Assembly (NCBI GenBank): GCA_017936765.1
Contig: JAGBEX010000003.1
Span: 1-64,000, forward strand
DNA length: 64,000 nucleotides
Source: Clostridia bacterium
GTDB lineage: Bacteria > Bacillota > Clostridia > Christensenellales > Aristaeellaceae
Direction of reading: 5' to 3'
Shown: positions 1 to 7,164 of the stretch, piece by piece
Numbering within the stretch: the stretch's first letter is position 1
How the letters are laid out: every line of letters begins with the position of its first letter
Translations under genes and position numbers: made by a program
The notes under the pieces: generated by a model
Told to the model about the DNA's origin: nothing
What the model saw: only the letters and a program-made list of their open reading frames with translations
Databases searched by the model: none

Positions 1-307
1 TACCGGACAGAATATCCGTCATCATGCGGATGATCTCCATCAGCTCAAGGTTGATGCCGGTGCCGGCTTCGATCCGTTTCAGTTCGGTCAGCACCTCGCC
101 CAGCAGGGAACGCAGTGCCTTGAAGACGCGGGCGTTGCCCTTGACGACCACATCGTGGTTCAGCAGCTTCTGGATGATGTAGTCCTGCTTGGTCAGGCCG
201 CACAGTCGGACGGCAATGTCCAGCTGCTCATTCTCCTCCGGGGACATGCGGAAGGCAACAGTCTTGCTGCGCCAGCGGTTGTGACGATCCAATGCTTTCT
301 GGGACAT
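1..307 (-). CDS. MobC-like relaxosome accessory protein (partial, C-terminus off the window)
   Basis: The reading frame is open to the window edge, giving 102 visible residues. It starts with an ATG 3 bases after the integrase stop codon. The N-terminal part (residues about 13-50, with KTVAFRMSPEE and LTKQDYIIQKLL) has the look of a ribbon-helix-helix DNA-binding module of the kind found in MobC/MbeC relaxosome proteins, followed by a helical segment. Family role: MobC proteins bind near oriT and help the relaxase open the DNA. It is probably co-transcribed with the integrase, with which it is almost contiguous. No relaxase is visible in this window, so a simple regulatory role is an alternative. 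Confidence 0.6.
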   Translation of the reverse strand, partial: MSQKALDRHNRWRSKTVAFRMSPEENEQLDIAVRLCGLTKQDYIIQKLLNHDVVVKGNARVFKALRSLLGEVLTELKRIEAGTGINLELMEIIRMMTDILSG

Positions 308-310
308 GGT

Positions 311-1393
311 TTATGCTCCTTTCTGTGTGCGCTCGATGTCGAGCCGGGTGGCCATTTCGGCCTGCCGGGAGGGAAACAGGTGCGCGTAGTTGTAGGTGAT
401 GTCGATGCTCTCGTGGCCGACACGGTCGGCGATGGCAATGGCGGAGAAGCCCATGTCGATCAGCAGCGAGATATGCGAATGGCGGAGGTCGTGGATCCGG
501 ATGCGCTTCACGCCTGCCTTCTCGGAGCCGACCTGCATATCCCGCTGCAGCTGGCTCTTGGACATGGTGAAGATCCGCTCGTCGGGCTGGAGGTCGTAGA
601 AAGTCTTGAAGTAATCCTGCATCTCCTCGCACAGGAACGGTGGCATCTGCACGGTGCGGTTGCTCTTCGCCGTCTTGGGTGTGGTGATGACGTCGCGTCT
701 GTCGATGCGCTGGTAGGACTTGGTGATCCTCACCGTGCCTCGCTCGAAGTCGAAGTCAGCCGGCGTCAGCGCCAGCATTTCCCCCTCGCGCAGGCCGCAC
801 CAGTAGAGCATCTCAAAGGCGTAGTAGGAATCCGGTTTATCCATCATCACCTCGGCGAATTTTAGGTATTCCTCCTTTGTCCAGAAGGCCATCTCCCGGC
901 TTCTGGCCTTGCCCATGTTGCCGACCTTGGCAGCCGGATTACTAGCGAGGCCGTAATGCTTCACTGCGTGGTTGAACAGGCAGGAGAGCTGATTGTGGAT
1001 TGTTTTGAGATATACGGGGGAATAAGGCTGCCCGTTCTCGTCGCGGTAATTCAGCATCACATTCTGCCAGGTCATCACGTCGCGGGTGGTGATCTCGCTC
1101 ATTTTCTTTTTGCCGAAGTAGGGCACAAGCTTTGTCCGGATGACGTTCTCCTTCATCCGCCAGGTGGTTTCCTTCAGGCGGGTACGCATGTCCTTGGCAT
1201 ACTCCTCCACGAAGGAGGCAAAGGTCATGTCCAGATCGGCGGTGGTTTTGTTCAGTTGTTCACGCTCCCAGGCGAGCGCCTCACGCTTGGTAGCGAAGCC
1301 TCGCTTCTGGGTCTGCCGGCGCGCGCCGGTAAAGTCGGTATAACGATAAATCACGCGCCAGGTGTTGGTTTTTTCTTCCTTGTATACGGACAA
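311..1393 (-). CDS. Tyrosine recombinase, Tn916-type integrase
   Basis: A 360-residue site-specific integrase of the usual size for the Tn916/phage family. Residues 1-50 look like the arm-binding AP2-like domain, about 55-155 the SAM-like core-binding domain, and 170-350 the catalytic domain. The catalytic set is complete: Arg202 (in CGLREGEM), Lys240 (in TPKT), His301 and Arg304 (in HDLRHSH), His327 (in RVGHES) and nucleophile Tyr336 (in NYAHLF). It should catalyse integration and, with the excisionase-like partner just upstream, excision of the element at the guaA 3' end. The gene lies 4 bases after the excisionase-like gene and 3 bases before the MobC-like gene, so the three are probably one transcript. 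Confidence 0.93.
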   Translation of the reverse strand: MSVYKEEKTNTWRVIYRYTDFTGARRQTQKRGFATKREALAWEREQLNKTTADLDMTFASFVEEYAKDMRTRLKETTWRMKENVIRTKLVPYFGKKKMSEITTRDVMTWQNVMLNYRDENGQPYSPVYLKTIHNQLSCLFNHAVKHYGLASNPAAKVGNMGKARSREMAFWTKEEYLKFAEVMMDKPDSYYAFEMLYWCGLREGEMLALTPADFDFERGTVRITKSYQRIDRRDVITTPKTAKSNRTVQMPPFLCEEMQDYFKTFYDLQPDERIFTMSKSQLQRDMQVGSEKAGVKRIRIHDLRHSHISLLIDMGFSAIAIADRVGHESIDITYNYAHLFPSRQAEMATRLDIERTQKGA

Positions 1394-1397
1394 TTCA

Positions 1398-1598
1398 TCA
1401 CATCCCTTCGTTCATGCCGTAGTAGGTCTTTTCAAAGAAGAACCGCGTATTGATGCGGCCGGTAATCGTTCGGTAGCCCTTGGCTTTCAGCTCCTCGTTG
1501 AGCTCGCGGATAATCTTGTAGGCGTAGGGCTTGGAAATACTCAGGATTTCTGCCACGTCCTCTGCCCGCAGGAAAGGCTTTTTCATCATTTCAGTCAT
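1398..1598 (-). CDS. Excisionase-like helix-turn-helix protein
   Basis: A 66-residue basic protein. Residues about 8-40 (FLRAEDVAEILSISKPYAYK) form the winged-helix start typical of Xis/AlpA/MerR-like excisionases, in which a short helix-turn-helix is followed by a wing. Two adjacent ATGs follow an AGGTGA ribosome binding site; the second (1598) has the better spacing of 4 bases, and a start 24 bases upstream of it at 1622 has none. It sits 4 bases before the integrase gene, the standard place for a recombination directionality factor. Its probable role is to bend DNA at the attachment site and bias the integrase towards excision. A purely transcriptional role remains possible. Confidence 0.75.
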   Translation of the reverse strand: MTEMMKKPFLRAEDVAEILSISKPYAYKIIRELNEELKAKGYRTITGRINTRFFFEKTYYGMNEGM

Positions 1599-1724
1599 CA
1601 TATCACCTCGGATCTGTAGCATAGATTGCTCAGAATACTAAGCATCTACCGTTAATATAACGAAGCAAGCGCACTAAACATTGCAAGTTAAGTGAAAATT
1701 CTTAAACTTTTTTGCTTGGTAGTC

Positions 1725-1754
1725 TTGACGGATGCTAAACAAATCAGCTATACT
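1725..1754 (+). promoter_or_regulatory. Promoter of the element's XRE regulator
   Basis: TTGACG (1725-1730) and TATACT (1749-1754) are separated by 18 bases and lie 35 bases upstream of the regulator start. An AAGGAG ribosome binding site follows at 1774-1779. The opposite-strand excisionase and integrase genes begin about 125 bases to the left, so the regulator probably binds in this shared region. Confidence 0.75.
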
Positions 1755-1788
1755 GTGTTTATGAAGTATCCCAAAGGAGCTGACAACG

Positions 1789-2238
1789 ATGGCAACAGGC
1801 GAGCGCATCAAGCATTTCCGCAATCTGCGCGGCATGACGATGAAATATCTCGGACAGGAAGTGGGCTTCAGCGAAAGCACCGCTGACGTCCGTCTGGCAC
1901 AGTATGAATCCGGTTCCCGTACGCCCAAGGCCGATCTGATCGAGAAACTGGCGGAAGCCCTGGAGGTTTCGCCCCGTGCGCTGGCTGTACCGGATATCGA
2001 CAACTATATCGGCCTGGCTCACACCCTGTTCACGCTGGAAGATCGCTACGGCCTCAAGGTCGGCGAGATCGACGGTGAGGTCTGCCTGCGGCTGGACAAG
2101 TCGAAGGGCATGACCTATCTGAATATGCTGGACATCCTCCTTGCATGGCAGGAACAGGCAGCGAAGCTGGAGGCTGGAGAGATCACGAAGGCTGACTACG
2201 ATCAATGGCGATACACCTACCCTCATCCGAAAGATTGA
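1789..2238 (+). CDS. XRE-family transcriptional regulator of the integrative element
   Basis: A 149-residue protein with an N-terminal Cro/CI-type helix-turn-helix at about residues 3-65 (GERIKHFRNLRGMTMKYLG, then YESGSRTPKADLIEKLAEAL). The C-terminal part (about 70-149) is an acidic helical region that probably serves for dimerisation. Family members of this kind control excision and transfer genes of Clostridia elements. It is transcribed away from the excisionase/integrase genes from its own promoter and is followed by a hairpin terminator before the guaA 3' end. The ATG at 1789 has an AAGGAG site 9 bases upstream. Confidence 0.85.
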   Translation: MATGERIKHFRNLRGMTMKYLGQEVGFSESTADVRLAQYESGSRTPKADLIEKLAEALEVSPRALAVPDIDNYIGLAHTLFTLEDRYGLKVGEIDGEVCLRLDKSKGMTYLNMLDILLAWQEQAAKLEAGEITKADYDQWRYTYPHPKD

Positions 2239-2425
2239 TGGCAACACAAAAGGCGCTAACCGACAATGCATGTCAGTTAGCGCCTTTGTTATTATTCTCT
2301 TGGATAATGGCCAGGCAACAGAATGTTGCCAAATCGTTGCCAGCGGGGATGCTCAACGCCGCAAAGCCTTGATTTTCAAGGGGTTGCGGTGAAGCGACAT
2401 CACTCCCACTCAATCGTTCCAATGG
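2239..2425. other. Candidate attachment site at the guaA 3' end with integrase arm-like repeats
   Basis: Between the regulator and guaA, the motif GTTGCC occurs four times: TGGCAACA at 2239-2246, GGCAACA at 2314-2320, TGTTGCCA at 2324-2331 and CGTTGCCA at 2335-2342. The middle two form an inverted repeat. Such short repeats beside an integrase-proximal junction suit arm-type binding sites. The conserved last codons of guaA (2400-2425) are the probable crossover region. The matching second att copy is outside the window, so the exact core cannot be fixed. Confidence 0.45.
2249..2287 (+). terminator. Hairpin terminator after the XRE regulator
   Basis: AAAGGCGCTAAC (2249-2260) pairs perfectly with GTTAGCGCCTTT (2276-2287), and GACA/TGTC extends the stem inside the loop. 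It begins 10 bases after the regulator stop codon. The T-tract is weak, so termination may be partial. Confidence 0.7.
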
Positions 2426-3383
2426 GCTTGGGGGTCAGGTCCAGGCACACGCGGTTGATGCCTTCCACTTCGTGGGTGATGCGGTTGGTGATGTGGTACA
2501 GCAGCGCGTAGGGGATCTCCTCGATGGTGGCGGTCATGGCGTCGGTGGTGTTCACGGCGCGGATGATGGCCGGCCAGCCCTCGTAGCGCTTGCCGTCGCG
2601 CACGCCAACGCTGGTGAAGTCAGGCACGGCGATGAAGTACTGCCACACCTTGCCAGCCAGGCCGTTCTTGTCGAACTCCTCGCGGAGGATGGCGTCGGCT
2701 TCGCGCAGGGCGTGGAGACGGTCGCGGGTGATGGCGCCCAGGCAGCGCACACCCAGGCCGGGGCCGGGGAAGGGCTGACGGTAGACCATCTGGTGGGGCA
2801 GGCCCAGGGCTTCGCCCACCACGCGGACTTCGTCCTTGTAGAGGAGCATCACGGGTTCCACCAGCTGGAAGGTCATGCCGTTGGGCAGGCCGCCCACGTT
2901 GTGGTGAGCCTTCACGCCGTCCTTGCTTTCCAGAATGTCGGGGTAGATGGTACCCTGCGCCAGGAACTCAACGCCCTCCAGCTTTTCGGCTTCCTCGGCA
3001 AAGACCTCGATAAACTCGCCGCCGATGATCTTGCGCTTCTTTTCGGGTTCGGCCACGCCAGCCAGCTTGTCCAGGAAGCGGTCGGTGGCGTCGATGTAGA
3101 TCAGGTTGGCGTCCATCTGCTTGCCGAACACTTCGATGACCTGCTCGCTCTCGCCTTTGCGCATCAGGCCGTGGTTCACGTGGACGCACACCAGCTGCTT
3201 GCCGATGGCCTTGATCAGCAGCGCGGCCACAACGGAAGAATCAACGCCGCCGGACAGGGCCAGCAGCACTTTTTTGTCGCCTACCTGGGCGCGGACGGCA
3301 GCCACCTGCTCCTCGATAAAGGCGTTGGCCAACTCGGGGGTGGTGATGCGCGCCATGGATTCGGGACGGATATTGCTCTGCAT
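2400..3383 (-). CDS. guaA: GMP synthase, ATP-pyrophosphatase part only (no glutaminase domain)
   Basis: A 327-residue protein that adenylates XMP and aminates it to GMP. The PP-loop SGGVDSS is at residues 44-50, and the C-terminal dimerisation domain ends in the family's typical PIGTIEWE. Usual bacterial GuaA is about 510-525 residues because an N-terminal glutamine amidotransferase of about 190 residues comes first. Here there is an in-frame ATG with a GGAGG site and a promoter just upstream, and no amidotransferase remnant in the 360 bases before it. It therefore resembles the separate synthetase subunit of archaeal two-subunit enzymes, needing either a GATase subunit from elsewhere or free ammonia. 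Its 3' end is the presumed integration site of the neighbouring element. Confidence 0.93.
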   Translation of the reverse strand: MQSNIRPESMARITTPELANAFIEEQVAAVRAQVGDKKVLLALSGGVDSSVVAALLIKAIGKQLVCVHVNHGLMRKGESEQVIEVFGKQMDANLIYIDATDRFLDKLAGVAEPEKKRKIIGGEFIEVFAEEAEKLEGVEFLAQGTIYPDILESKDGVKAHHNVGGLPNGMTFQLVEPVMLLYKDEVRVVGEALGLPHQMVYRQPFPGPGLGVRCLGAITRDRLHALREADAILREEFDKNGLAGKVWQYFIAVPDFTSVGVRDGKRYEGWPAIIRAVNTTDAMTATIEEIPYALLYHITNRITHEVEGINRVCLDLTPKPIGTIEWE

Positions 3384-3446
3384 GGGATGTTCCTCCTTCT
3401 TCTTTCAAGGATCCAACTTCCACCGGGTGTTTACATTTGACAGCTT

Positions 3447-3475
3447 ATTATAACGCCGGAAAAGCCTCCTGTAAA
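3447..3475 (-). promoter_or_regulatory. Promoter of guaA
   Basis: Read on the minus strand, TTTACA (3475-3470) and TATAAT (3452-3447) have a 17-base spacer, about 65 bases upstream of the guaA ATG. No purine riboswitch structure was recognised in the short leader. Confidence 0.75.
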
Positions 3476-3547
3476 GAAAAAAACGATGGAGAAACAGGAG
3501 AAATTGTGGAGGGGAAAGCGTTTTTTGAGGGTATCCAAGCTATGCTG

Positions 3548-3722
3548 TGGTGCAAGTAGCAGAACCACTCCCTCCGTCTTCGCCTAAAGGCGAATCCACC
3601 TCCCTCGAGAGGGAGGCTTGGTTTGCCTGCCATAAGTCGCTGCATCGACCAAAAGGCTCCCTCTCGAGGGAGCTGTCAGCTTTAGCTGACTGAGGGAGTG
3701 GTTCTGCCACTTGATGCAACGC
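3548..3722. repeat. Family G palindromic repeat element (MITE-like), about 175 bp
   Basis: The two ends are long imperfect inverted repeats: both read inwards through GCAGAACCACTCCCTC, a small variable hairpin (CGCCTAAAGGCG on the left, CAGCTAAAGCTG on the right) and CTCCCTCGAGAGGGAG. The centre is about 35 bases. No reading frame inside is convincing. The rest of the 3384-3743 gap holds only the guaA promoter and leader. Related copies are at 25688-25760 (half element) and 53994-54148. Confidence 0.75.
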
Positions 3723-3743
3723 CAAGCATATCCCTGTGCCGCC

Positions 3744-4166
3744 TCATCGCTCCGTCTGTTCCGTCATGATGCCCCAGCGGATGCCGAAGCGGTCCACAAA
3801 CACCACCCGGCAGGAGCTGTAGGGCGTGGCGGCGATGGGGTAGATGGTGGTGCTGCCCTCCTTCATGAGGTCGTAGGCGTGCTGCACCTGCTCCTTGGTG
3901 TCGTACATCATGGTGAGGAAATTGGAATAGCACACGCCAAAGTCCAGGTCGGCGTGGTCGCTCATGATGATGCGCTTGTCCCCTAGGGCCAGCTCGGCGT
4001 GGTAGATCCAGTCCTTCTGCTCCTCGGTGAGGCGGGGCATCCAGGCGGGGTCATTGGCGTCGCGGTAGGAGACCAGGCAGGTGATCTTGCCACCAAAGGC
4101 CTGCTCGTACATATGGATGGCCTCGCGGCAGCCGCCGGCAAAATTCAGCGTGGGAACGATCTGCAT
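3744..4166 (-). CDS. VOC-superfamily protein, PhnB-like
   Basis: A 140-residue protein of the glyoxalase/bleomycin-resistance fold in its PhnB-like form. Recognisable segments are MQIVPTLNFAGGCREAI at the start, then AFGGKI, then IMSDH at mid-protein and VVFVDRFGIRWGI near the end, matching the paired beta-alpha-beta-beta-beta modules. Members bind small ligands, often with a metal; the physiological substrate is generally unknown. The start at 4166 is chosen because AGGAG lies 8 bases upstream; an in-frame extension to 4328 has no ribosome binding site. The gene is single, diverging from the mannanase gene. A second VOC protein of this type is at 47001. Confidence 0.8.
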   Translation of the reverse strand: MQIVPTLNFAGGCREAIHMYEQAFGGKITCLVSYRDANDPAWMPRLTEEQKDWIYHAELALGDKRIIMSDHADLDFGVCYSNFLTMMYDTKEQVQHAYDLMKEGSTTIYPIAATPYSSCRVVFVDRFGIRWGIMTEQTER

Positions 4167-4281
4167 GGGGACATCTCCTTTGTGTTGGCGGTGGATCTCT
4201 TTGCGTATAGTTTGCCTCAGCGGGAGGCGGTTTGTCAATAGCACACCCATGGGGAGGGACGGCGGATTTGCAGATGGATGG

Positions 4282-4310
4282 TTGACTTTGCCGGGCGGCG
4301 TGGGTATAAT
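4282..4310 (+). promoter_or_regulatory. Promoter of the GH26 gene
   Basis: TTGACT (4282-4287) and TATAAT (4305-4310) with a 17-base spacer, 36 bases before the ATG. No clear operator-like inverted repeat was seen around it. Confidence 0.8.
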
Positions 4311-4345
4311 TTTGGCAAATAACCTCAAGGAGAGGAAGACTTGTG

Positions 4346-5806
4346 ATGAAGCGTTTTCTATCCGCGCTGCTGGCGCTGATGCTGTGCCTGGCCTCTGCTC
4401 TGGCAGAGGATGCGTGGACGCCCCGCCAGGCGCCCGCTGTGCGCAATGCCATTTCTGAGGAAGAAAAGACCGCCGCCATCCAGGCCATTCTGGACAAGGG
4501 AGAATTCCTGTTTTCCGGCTATGTGGGGCAGCGTTACACCTGCATGAACCTGAAGTGGCTCAAGGAATCCGCCCCTACGGATGTGCTTGCCCTTCTGTGG
4601 GCCTGCGACGATGTGACCCACGGCGGCTGGGGCGTGCTGGGCGTGGAATCCAGCGGCAAGCAGCTGGAGATCAAGGCTGCTTCCGATCAGCCGGACAAGG
4701 TACGTCTGCGCATCATTCCCATCCAGGAGCTGATGGATCTCACCGGTGCGGCCACCCCTGCTGATTTGCGGGGTCTGTCCATTGGCGCGTGGAACGGCGG
4801 CCGCATTGCGGGGCTGTACTACCTGGCCGGGGACGTGGCCCAGGAACTGCTGACTTATCAGGCACAGGTGGAGGAAGCGGAGCAGATCATCCATACGTAT
4901 ACGGGCGAGCTTTCCAACCCCAACGCCATTGAGAATGCCAGGAAGCTCTACGAGTACCTGAAGGAGATCAACGGCCAGGTGTGCCTCACCGGGCAGATGG
5001 AATCCACCTGGATGGGTTCGCCGGACTATGAGGTGAACTTCATTGAAAAGCATACCGGCAAGCTGCCCGCCCTGCGCGGCCTGGACTTTATGCACAACGA
5101 CTTCAATGGCGTGACCAAGCGCGCCATCGCCTGGTGGGAGAAGGGCGGCATCCCCAGCATCTGCTGGCACACCGGCTCCGACTTCGCCAGCGGGTATAAT
5201 GAGAGCAAGGATCACAACCTGAACTGGGACGAAGCCCTCACCCCCGGCACCGCCGACTACAACAAGCTCCTCAAGGCCATGGATCGTGCTGTGCCTTACC
5301 TGCAAAAGCTGGAGGACGCGGGCGTGCCGGTGCTGTGGCGGCCCTTCCACGAGCTGGACGGCGGCTGGTTCTGGTGGTCGAAGGGCGGCAGCGATAGCTT
5401 TGTGAAGCTGTGGCAGCTGATGTACAGCCGCTATACCGACTACTGGGGTCTGGATAACCTGATCTGGGTGCTGGGCTATTCCGGCAACGGTGGCGACATG
5501 GCCTCCTGGTATCCCGGCGACAGCTATGTGGACGTGCTGGGCGCGGACAGCTACACCCCCGGCGCCAATGGCCACCTCTATGCGGAGTGCCTCACCGTGG
5601 CCCCGGAGGGGATGCCCATTGTGTTCCACGAGTGCGGCGCCATCCCCACCCAGGAGCAGATGCAGCAGGCCGCTGCCCCCTGGGCGCTGTTCATGGTGTG
5701 GCACACCGACTACCTCACCGACGGCAAGTCCAACACCAAGGATAGCCTGAAGGCTATCTACAACAGCGATTATTTCATTACCCTGGATGAGCTGCCGGCG
5801 TTCTGA
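4346..5806 (+). CDS. Secreted GH26 endo-beta-1,4-mannanase
   Basis: A 486-residue exported glycoside hydrolase of family 26, which hydrolyses beta-1,4-mannosidic bonds in mannans and glucomannans. Residues 1-20 are a signal peptide ending ASALA before Glu-Asp. The (beta/alpha)8 catalytic domain begins near residue 165. The acid/base Glu is Glu336 in RPFHELDGGWFWW, and the nucleophile is probably Glu429 in VFHECG. Residues 40-150 form an extra N-terminal beta-rich region that may act as a binding module; it was not recognised. The ATG at 4346 is used; a GTG three bases earlier is also possible with the same AGGAGAGG site. It is followed by a structured repeat and a PIG-L deacetylase, also exported, so the two may act together outside the cell. 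Confidence 0.9.
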   Translation: MKRFLSALLALMLCLASALAEDAWTPRQAPAVRNAISEEEKTAAIQAILDKGEFLFSGYVGQRYTCMNLKWLKESAPTDVLALLWACDDVTHGGWGVLGVESSGKQLEIKAASDQPDKVRLRIIPIQELMDLTGAATPADLRGLSIGAWNGGRIAGLYYLAGDVAQELLTYQAQVEEAEQIIHTYTGELSNPNAIENARKLYEYLKEINGQVCLTGQMESTWMGSPDYEVNFIEKHTGKLPALRGLDFMHNDFNGVTKRAIAWWEKGGIPSICWHTGSDFASGYNESKDHNLNWDEALTPGTADYNKLLKAMDRAVPYLQKLEDAGVPVLWRPFHELDGGWFWWSKGGSDSFVKLWQLMYSRYTDYWGLDNLIWVLGYSGNGGDMASWYPGDSYVDVLGADSYTPGANGHLYAECLTVAPEGMPIVFHECGAIPTQEQMQQAAAPWALFMVWHTDYLTDGKSNTKDSLKAIYNSDYFITLDELPAF

Positions 5807-5820
5807 TCCCCGGCAGAAAA

Positions 5821-5910
5821 AGGGAGGGGCGTTTGCCCCGACTAACGAGGTCAACGCTTGCGTTGGCCGAAGTGTAGCCAGTACACGGCCTTGCGCCGTG
5901 GAATGGCCGA
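5821..5910. repeat. Family A triple-hairpin repeat, copy 1
   Basis: Three successive small hairpins: GGGGC/GCCCC, a CAACGC/GCGTTG stem, and CACGGC/GCCGTG with a short loop. A copy in the opposite orientation lies at 51350-51439 and is nearly identical. In the second hairpin one copy has CAACGC/GCGTTG and the other CAACAC/GTGTTG, a compensating change. The element lies between two genes and ends just before the ribosome binding site of the next one. Confidence 0.8.
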
Positions 5911-5932
5911 CAGAAAAAGGAGATTTATTTCG

Positions 5933-7093
5933 ATGCACAAGAGACTGCTGATCCTCCTGGCGGTGCTGCTGGTGGCCTTGGCCGCACCTGCCCTGGCGGA
6001 GGAAGCCCGGGACATCACCAAGGAATGCACCATTAAGATGAATGGGAAGAACTTCATCAACAAGCCCATGACCGACCGCTATTACGAAACGCAGTACCAA
6101 CTGCGTTTGGGTACGGTGCTGGAGGTGGAAAGCAAGGGAGAAGCGATCTCCGGCGTGTTCATCCAGCATCACGACCGCCCCGCCGGACTGGAGATCCAGA
6201 TCGAAAAGGACGGCCAATGGCAGGTGGTGGGCGAGGGCGGCTGCAAGTACCTCACCGAGTGGTTCCCCGTGCCCCAGGACGTGACGAAGCTGCGCATCGT
6301 CAGCGTGGGCGACTTGCGGCTGTTCATCAACGAGCTGTATATCTACGGCGAGGGTGAGCGCCCCGCCCGCGTGCATAGCTGGGAGGATCTTGAAAAGGCC
6401 GACCTGATGCTGCTGGTGGCGCACCCGGACGACGACCTGCTGTGGTTCTGCGGCCTTTTGCCCACCTATGCTGGCGACCGCGACCTGGAGGTGCAGGTGG
6501 CCTACCTGGTTCCCTCCACACCCCGGCGTCGCCTGGAGCTGCTGGACGGGCTGTGGACCTGCGGCGTGGAGGATTACCCTCTCTTTGCCAACATGCGGGA
6601 CAACCGTGCCGATACCCTCTCCGGCCAGTATAAGCTGTGGAGCAAAAAGGTAGTGCTGGATCGCGTGGTGGGACTGGTGCGCCAGGTGAAGCCGGATGTG
6701 ATCGTGACCCAGGACGTGAACGGCGAATACGGTCACGGCGCTCACCGGGTGGTGGCGGATGTGACCATGCTGGCGGTGGAGCAGGCCGCGGACGCCACCT
6801 GCTTCCCGGATTCCGCCCTGCGCTACGGTCCCTGGCAGATCAAGAAATGCTACCTGCACCTGTACCCGGAAAACCAGATCACCATGGACTGGCATCAGCC
6901 CCTGGAGGCCTTCGGCGGCGAGACCAGCTATGAGGTAGCCTGCCGGGCGCTGGAATGCCACAAGAGCCAAACCCTCCGCGGCTGGGAGATGGCCGATGGC
7001 GACAAGCTGCACAACGATCTCTTCGGCCTGTATTACAGCGCTGTGGGGCCGGACGTGGCGGGCAACGATTTGCTGGAGAACATCGTCAAATAA
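5933..7093 (+). CDS. Secreted PIG-L/LmbE-family deacetylase
   Basis: A 386-residue exported protein. Residues 1-22 are a signal peptide (ending APALA before Glu-Glu). Residues 25-140 form a beta-rich region resembling a carbohydrate-binding or discoidin-like fold. The PIG-L domain runs from about 155 to 380, with the zinc site AHPDDD (His164, Asp167) and HGAH (His268, His271). Family members remove N-acetyl groups from GlcNAc-containing glycans or conjugates. The ATG at 5933 has AGGAG 10 bases upstream; an upstream in-frame extension would run through the repeat and is rejected. The gene follows the mannanase and probably works on extracellular glycans. Confidence 0.85.
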   Translation: MHKRLLILLAVLLVALAAPALAEEARDITKECTIKMNGKNFINKPMTDRYYETQYQLRLGTVLEVESKGEAISGVFIQHHDRPAGLEIQIEKDGQWQVVGEGGCKYLTEWFPVPQDVTKLRIVSVGDLRLFINELYIYGEGERPARVHSWEDLEKADLMLLVAHPDDDLLWFCGLLPTYAGDRDLEVQVAYLVPSTPRRRLELLDGLWTCGVEDYPLFANMRDNRADTLSGQYKLWSKKVVLDRVVGLVRQVKPDVIVTQDVNGEYGHGAHRVVADVTMLAVEQAADATCFPDSALRYGPWQIKKCYLHLYPENQITMDWHQPLEAFGGETSYEVACRALECHKSQTLRGWEMADGDKLHNDLFGLYYSAVGPDVAGNDLLENIVK

Positions 7094-7100
7094 CGTTCAC

Positions 7101-7129
7101 TTGCCAGATGGTGAAACGGGTGCTATAAT
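7101..7129 (+). promoter_or_regulatory. Promoter with extended -10
   Basis: TTGCCA (7101-7106) and TATAAT (7124-7129), 17-base spacer, with TGC directly before the -10. It begins 8 bases after the PIG-L stop codon and serves the membrane-protein gene at 7165. Confidence 0.85.
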
Positions 7130-7164
7130 AGACCATATTCATTTATTCGTTAGGAGGAATCCCC

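Larger units (their letters stand above)
1..2399. mobile_element. Integrase end of an integrative (conjugative or mobilizable) element next to guaA
   Basis: A block of mobility genes (MobC-like protein, tyrosine integrase, excisionase-like protein, XRE regulator) ends directly at the guaA stop codon. Genomic islands with Tn916-family integrases commonly insert at the 3' end of guaA, so this is read as one end of an integrated element. The other end and the second att copy lie left of the window, so the total size and whether it is conjugative or only mobilizable cannot be told. The right boundary is placed near base 2400 by inference from the gene order. Confidence 0.75.

Noticed and set aside
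1398..1622. Start of the excisionase-like gene at 1622
   Set aside because: No ribosome binding site there, whereas AGGTGA lies 4 bases before the ATG at 1598.
1629..1724. Leftward promoter for the excisionase-integrase genes
   Set aside because: TATATT and TTGCAA-like boxes are present but no pair has acceptable spacing.
3384..3743. Remnant of a GuaA amidotransferase domain upstream of guaA
   Set aside because: No frame shows the catalytic Cys/His/Glu motifs; the gap holds a promoter and a palindromic repeat.
5858..5932. N-terminal extension of the PIG-L protein
   Set aside because: It would be encoded by the family A repeat and would hide a clear signal peptide starting at 5933.
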